Positions 31,499 to 34,428 of a stretch of 34,428 nucleotides of DNA are shown here, piece after piece (position 1 is the first letter of the stretch; the number at the start of each line of letters is the position of its first letter). The stretch covers positions 1-34,428 of the forward strand of contig CANQFV010000027.1 in the NCBI GenBank assembly GCA_947599875.1, read 5' to 3'. The translations under genes were made by a program, and so were the position numbers. The notes under the pieces were generated by a model that worked only from the letters and a program-made list of their open reading frames with translations, did not search any database and was not told where the DNA came from. The stretch is from an uncultured Oscillospiraceae bacterium (lineage in GTDB: Bacteria; Bacillota; Clostridia; Oscillospirales; Oscillospiraceae).

Positions 31499-32899
31499 TT
31501 ACTCGCCTCTTAAATATGCCTTTACGTCCTCCTCAATGGGGTCGTAGAGGTCGGGCTTGATACCCATGTACTTGCACGCCTCGTAGAGCACCGGCACCAC
31601 GTCCTTGTGGATGCCGACGCAGTGGTGTATGTAGGGCCCCTCCACGATTTTGGCCTCCAGGCGCTTGATGTTCTGTACCTCCACCCAGAGGTAGGTGCCC
31701 ATGCCCTTCGGCCCGTCCACACCCTTGGCGTTGCCCAGAAGCAGGCTGTATTCCCCGTTATCCCCGTCAAAACGTGCCAGGGTCAGGTCGCCGTGCTTTG
31801 CCTCGGCGGTGATGGCTCCGGGGAAGTCAAAGGCCAGGGGGTAGGTGATGCAGGGCCGGCACCCCGCCACGGAAAGGGGCCAGGGGCCGCAGTGCTGCAA
31901 TAGCTCGCCGTTTTCGATGTCCGGGTGGCGGATGGTCCAGTCGGCGAAGAAGCTCCGGCGACCCTCCAGATCCGCGGCCTCCACCAAAAGCGCCGTTATC
32001 GCGCCGTGGATGTCCGTCTCGCAGACGATGGGGATGCCCTTGTCGTTCAAGATCGCGTTGGCGGCGCATGGCATGATGCCAAGCTCGTCCTGGAGGGCGT
32101 TCCAGCATTGAATGGCGCCGGCGTTGCAGTGGTACTTTTTGATAAGCCGCTCCATAGCCACGGCGAGGCCCGCCACATTGGTGAGCTGCCCGTCGGAAAC
32201 GTTGATGTCCATGTGCTCCCGGCAGTAGGCGATGGTCTGCTGTACCTCGTCCCCGTCGGCGATAGCCCGCTTCACCTCGGCGGTGAGTTCCGGCAGAGGC
32301 ACCGGGGAGAGTTGGATATTGAAGCGCTCCAAAAGCTCACCCTCGTTGCACATGGTGGACCAGAAGTCAAAGGGGCGGGGGCCAAGCTGGAGAATACGGA
32401 TATTTCTGAATGTCTTCACCACGTTGCACACCGCAAAAAAGTCCCGCACGCCCCGTTCAAAAACGGGATCGCTGAGGCGGCAGTTGGTGAGATACGTAAA
32501 CGGCACCCGGAACCTGCGCAAAACCTTGCCGGTGGCGAAAAGGCCGCACTGGGTATCCCGAAGGCGGACACCGTCAGGCTCCGGCCGTTCGTCCAAAGGG
32601 CCCCACAGCAGTACCGGCACGCCCAGATCACGGGCCAGGCGGGCGCAGACGTACTCCGTGCCGAAGTTGCAGTGGGCCAGGAGGATACCGTCCACCTTCT
32701 CCGCCCGGAACTTCTCCAAAACCTTCAGACGGTCGTTCTCATCGAAGAGAAGCCCCTCATCGTTTATATCGTCGATGTCCACGAAGTCCACGCCCATCTC
32801 CCGAAGACGTCGGGCGGTGAGGTCCCGGTATTTGAGGGCGTCCGGGGCGCTGAAAATGCTCCTGCGGGTGGGCACGTAGCCAAGCTTGATAGTTGCCAT
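31499..32899 (-). CDS. L-fucose/L-arabinose isomerase-family protein
   Basis: A 466-residue aldose-ketose isomerase-type protein (COG2407-like). The N-terminal Rossmann-like domains include VDGILLAHCNFGTEYVCARLARDLGVPVLLWGP (about 69-101). The C-terminal catalytic part has the metal-ligand-type segment CETDIHGA (E294, D296), the FFADWTIRHPDIENGELLQHCGPWP stretch and a late GPYIHHCVGIH with candidate His ligands. It probably interconverts an aldose and ketose before phosphorylation by the FGGY kinase. ATG 32905 makes an ATGA overlap with the kinase stop but lies only two bases from GGGAGG; ATG 32899 has eight-base spacing and is preferred. The true sugar cannot be read from the sequence; fucose-specific members are longer (~590). 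Confidence 0.85.
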   Translation of the reverse strand: MATIKLGYVPTRRSIFSAPDALKYRDLTARRLREMGVDFVDIDDINDEGLLFDENDRLKVLEKFRAEKVDGILLAHCNFGTEYVCARLARDLGVPVLLWGPLDERPEPDGVRLRDTQCGLFATGKVLRRFRVPFTYLTNCRLSDPVFERGVRDFFAVCNVVKTFRNIRILQLGPRPFDFWSTMCNEGELLERFNIQLSPVPLPELTAEVKRAIADGDEVQQTIAYCREHMDINVSDGQLTNVAGLAVAMERLIKKYHCNAGAIQCWNALQDELGIMPCAANAILNDKGIPIVCETDIHGAITALLVEAADLEGRRSFFADWTIRHPDIENGELLQHCGPWPLSVAGCRPCITYPLAFDFPGAITAEAKHGDLTLARFDGDNGEYSLLLGNAKGVDGPKGMGTYLWVEVQNIKRLEAKIVEGPYIHHCVGIHKDVVPVLYEACKYMGIKPDLYDPIEEDVKAYLRGE

Positions 32900-32901
32900 A
32901 T

Positions 32902-34386
32902 TCATTTCCTCCCTATCGTTTTATGGACGGCATTTTTCCAGCCGCTGTATTTCTTCTTGCGCTCCGCCTCCGTCATGCGGGGCTCATAGATCTCCCGGAC
33001 GGCGATGCGCTCCAGAAGCTCCTCGGAGAACATTCCCGCGCCCATGCCCGCCATAGCCGCCGCGCCAAAGGCGGACAGCTCCGCGTTTACCGGCACCCGG
33101 AGCCTCACACCGGCGATGTCGCTCTGAAACCGCATGAGATAACGGTTTGCCGTGGGGCCGCCGTCTACCCGCAATTCGGAAAGTGTAAGGCCCGCGTCGC
33201 GCTCCATGGAACGAAGCACATCCGTCACCTGAAAGGCGATGCACTCTAAGGCCGCCTTGACGATCTCGCGCTTTCCCGTGAGGCGCGACATTCCGGTAAG
33301 AGACGCCCTTGCCGCGTCGTCCCAGTAGGGCGCCCCGAGACCGGTGAAGGCCGGGACGAGGTAGGTGGTGTCCTCGAGATTTGCCTCCTCCGCCAGCCTT
33401 TCCGTCTCAGCGGCGTTCTCAATGAGGCCAAGATTGTCCTTGAGCCAGGTGATAACGGCACCCGTGTAGTTTAAGTTTCCCTCCAGCACATAGCTCACCG
33501 CGCCGCCTCTGCCCCAGGCCAGGGACGTGACAAGGCCGCTGGCGCTGTCGATAGGTCTATTTCCCACGTTCATCATGACGGAGGAGCCCGTACCGTAGGT
33601 GGCCTTTGCCATTCCGGGCCGGACACAGCCCTGGCCGAAAAGCGCGGCGTGGGAGTCGCCCATCATGGCCAAAACAGGCACGGGGCGGTCAAAATATCCC
33701 TCCAGAGTCGTCGCACCAAAGTCCCCGTCAGAGCTTTCCACCTGTGGCAAAGCCTCCAGAGGAACGCCGAAGGCCCGGCAGAGCTCCGCATCCCAGGAAA
33801 GCTCACGAATGTTGAAAAGCTGTGTCCGGGAGGCGTTGGAATAGTCTGTTTTGAACACCTGCCCGCTGGTGAGCTTATAGACGAGAAAAGCATCCACCGT
33901 GCCAAGGCAAAGGCGGCCCGCTTTTGCAAGCTCCCCGGCCCCTGTGTGCCGCAGGAGCCACGCCGCCTTTGCCGCCGGAAAGTACGGGGAGAGCGGTATA
34001 CCGGTTTTTTGCCGGACTCGGTCACGAAAGCCCTCGTCCGTCAGCGCGTCGGTGATCTCTCTGCCCCTGGCGCACTGCCAGACCACCGCGTGGGCGGCGG
34101 GCTTCCCTGTTTTCCTGTCCCAGGCAAGTGTCGTCTCCCGCTGGTTGGAGATACCGATGGCGGCCACGGCGCTCTTATCGATCCTCGCCTCCTCCACCAC
34201 CCGTCGGATGAGCTTCACGCAGTTTTCAAAAATCTCCTCCCCGTCGTGGGAGACCCAGCCTTCGGGACTTATAAGCTGTCTATGGGGGGCATAGGCTCTC
34301 GCAACGATTCTCCCCTCGGTATCGAGCAAAACAGCCTTCGTCCCCTGGGTACTTTGGTCAAGACCGGCCACATACGTTTCCGCCAT
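32902..34386 (-). CDS. FGGY-family carbohydrate kinase (glycerol kinase-like)
   Basis: A 494-residue two-domain kinase that phosphorylates a sugar or polyol with ATP. The N-terminal phosphate loop is GLDQSTQGTKAVLLD (D10), and the substrate region has SNQRETT (R83, E84), VVWQ (W103), SPYF (Y135) and MMGDSHAALFGQ (D244). These positions match, almost number for number, the glycerol-contacting residues of E. coli GlpK as I recall them, but the WQD-R motif is WQCAR here and the F270 position is V, so the substrate is probably not plain glycerol. YGTGSSVMMNVG and the C-terminal LRVDGGPTANRYLMRFQSDIAG are FGGY signatures. ATG 34386 is nine bases after AGGAG; the GTG at 34392 is too close. It is the first gene of the operon; the promoter is largely beyond the window. 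Confidence 0.9.
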   Translation of the reverse strand: MAETYVAGLDQSTQGTKAVLLDTEGRIVARAYAPHRQLISPEGWVSHDGEEIFENCVKLIRRVVEEARIDKSAVAAIGISNQRETTLAWDRKTGKPAAHAVVWQCARGREITDALTDEGFRDRVRQKTGIPLSPYFPAAKAAWLLRHTGAGELAKAGRLCLGTVDAFLVYKLTSGQVFKTDYSNASRTQLFNIRELSWDAELCRAFGVPLEALPQVESSDGDFGATTLEGYFDRPVPVLAMMGDSHAALFGQGCVRPGMAKATYGTGSSVMMNVGNRPIDSASGLVTSLAWGRGGAVSYVLEGNLNYTGAVITWLKDNLGLIENAAETERLAEEANLEDTTYLVPAFTGLGAPYWDDAARASLTGMSRLTGKREIVKAALECIAFQVTDVLRSMERDAGLTLSELRVDGGPTANRYLMRFQSDIAGVRLRVPVNAELSAFGAAAMAGMGAGMFSEELLERIAVREIYEPRMTEAERKKKYSGWKNAVHKTIGRK

Positions 34387-34428
34387 ACGCACACGCTCCT
34401 TTTTCTTTTATCATAAGGCATGAAGAGC

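Noticed and set aside
1-34428. CRISPR arrays, IS elements, riboswitches
   Set aside because: No regularly spaced repeats, transposase-like proteins with terminal inverted repeats, or recognisable riboswitch leaders were seen.

Overview
This window looks like part of the chromosome of a high-GC, Gram-positive gut-type Clostridia (Oscillospiraceae-like). The grounds are strong AGGAGG-type ribosome sites, lipobox lipoproteins, a solute-binding protein plus two permeases of the LplABC/oligosaccharide type with no local ATPase, circularly permuted GH3 enzymes and a transketolase encoded as two subunits. The taxonomic call is inference. No phage, IS, CRISPR or complete tRNA/rRNA gene is visible.

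Layout. (1) 148-3549: a GH2 beta-galactosidase-like gene on the minus strand, divergent from a LysR-type regulator that is split by an apparent one-base deletion. (2) 3550-8606: an island-like module. AT-rich flanks carry near-identical direct repeats (3791-3860 and 8474-8542). Inside or beside them are the 5' half of a tRNA-Arg(CCG)-like gene with its own promoter, terminators and a full-consensus sigma-70 promoter. That promoter drives two overlapping genes: a lipoprotein fusing a solute-binding domain to a 5'-nucleotidase C-terminal domain, and a hybrid histidine kinase. (3) 8623-10445: a sugar O-acetyltransferase and an AraC-type regulator, minus strand. (4) 10619-20663: a plus-strand run of glycosidases (GH106-like, GH5 exo-glucanase-like, GH2, frameshifted permuted GH3, apiosidase-like DUF4038/DUF5605). 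(5) 20711-26819: minus-strand permuted GH3, then a solute-binding lipoprotein and two permeases. (6) 27015-29700: GH43 and an MFS transporter, plus strand. (7) 29733-34386: minus-strand operon reading FGGY kinase, L-fucose isomerase-like protein, transketolase N subunit, transketolase C subunit.

Taken together this reads as a large glycan or plant-glycoside utilisation locus: oligosaccharides are imported by the ABC and MFS systems and cut inside the cell (none of the glycosidases has a visible signal peptide). At least one released sugar is isomerised, phosphorylated and cleaved by the two-subunit transketolase. Control is probably by the AraC regulator (divergent promoter with inverted repeat). 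The LysR gene is probably inactive as written. The hybrid kinase and its lipoprotein look like a separate surface-sensing pair whose output is not visible here.

The most unusual items are the solute-binding/5'-nucleotidase-C fusion paired with the hybrid kinase, the repeat-bounded block with the tRNA relic around it, the T6 frameshift site in the GH3 gene that matches a -1 slippery heptamer, and the kinase/isomerase/split-transketolase operon, which with the apiosidase-like gene raises a D-apiose catabolism hypothesis.
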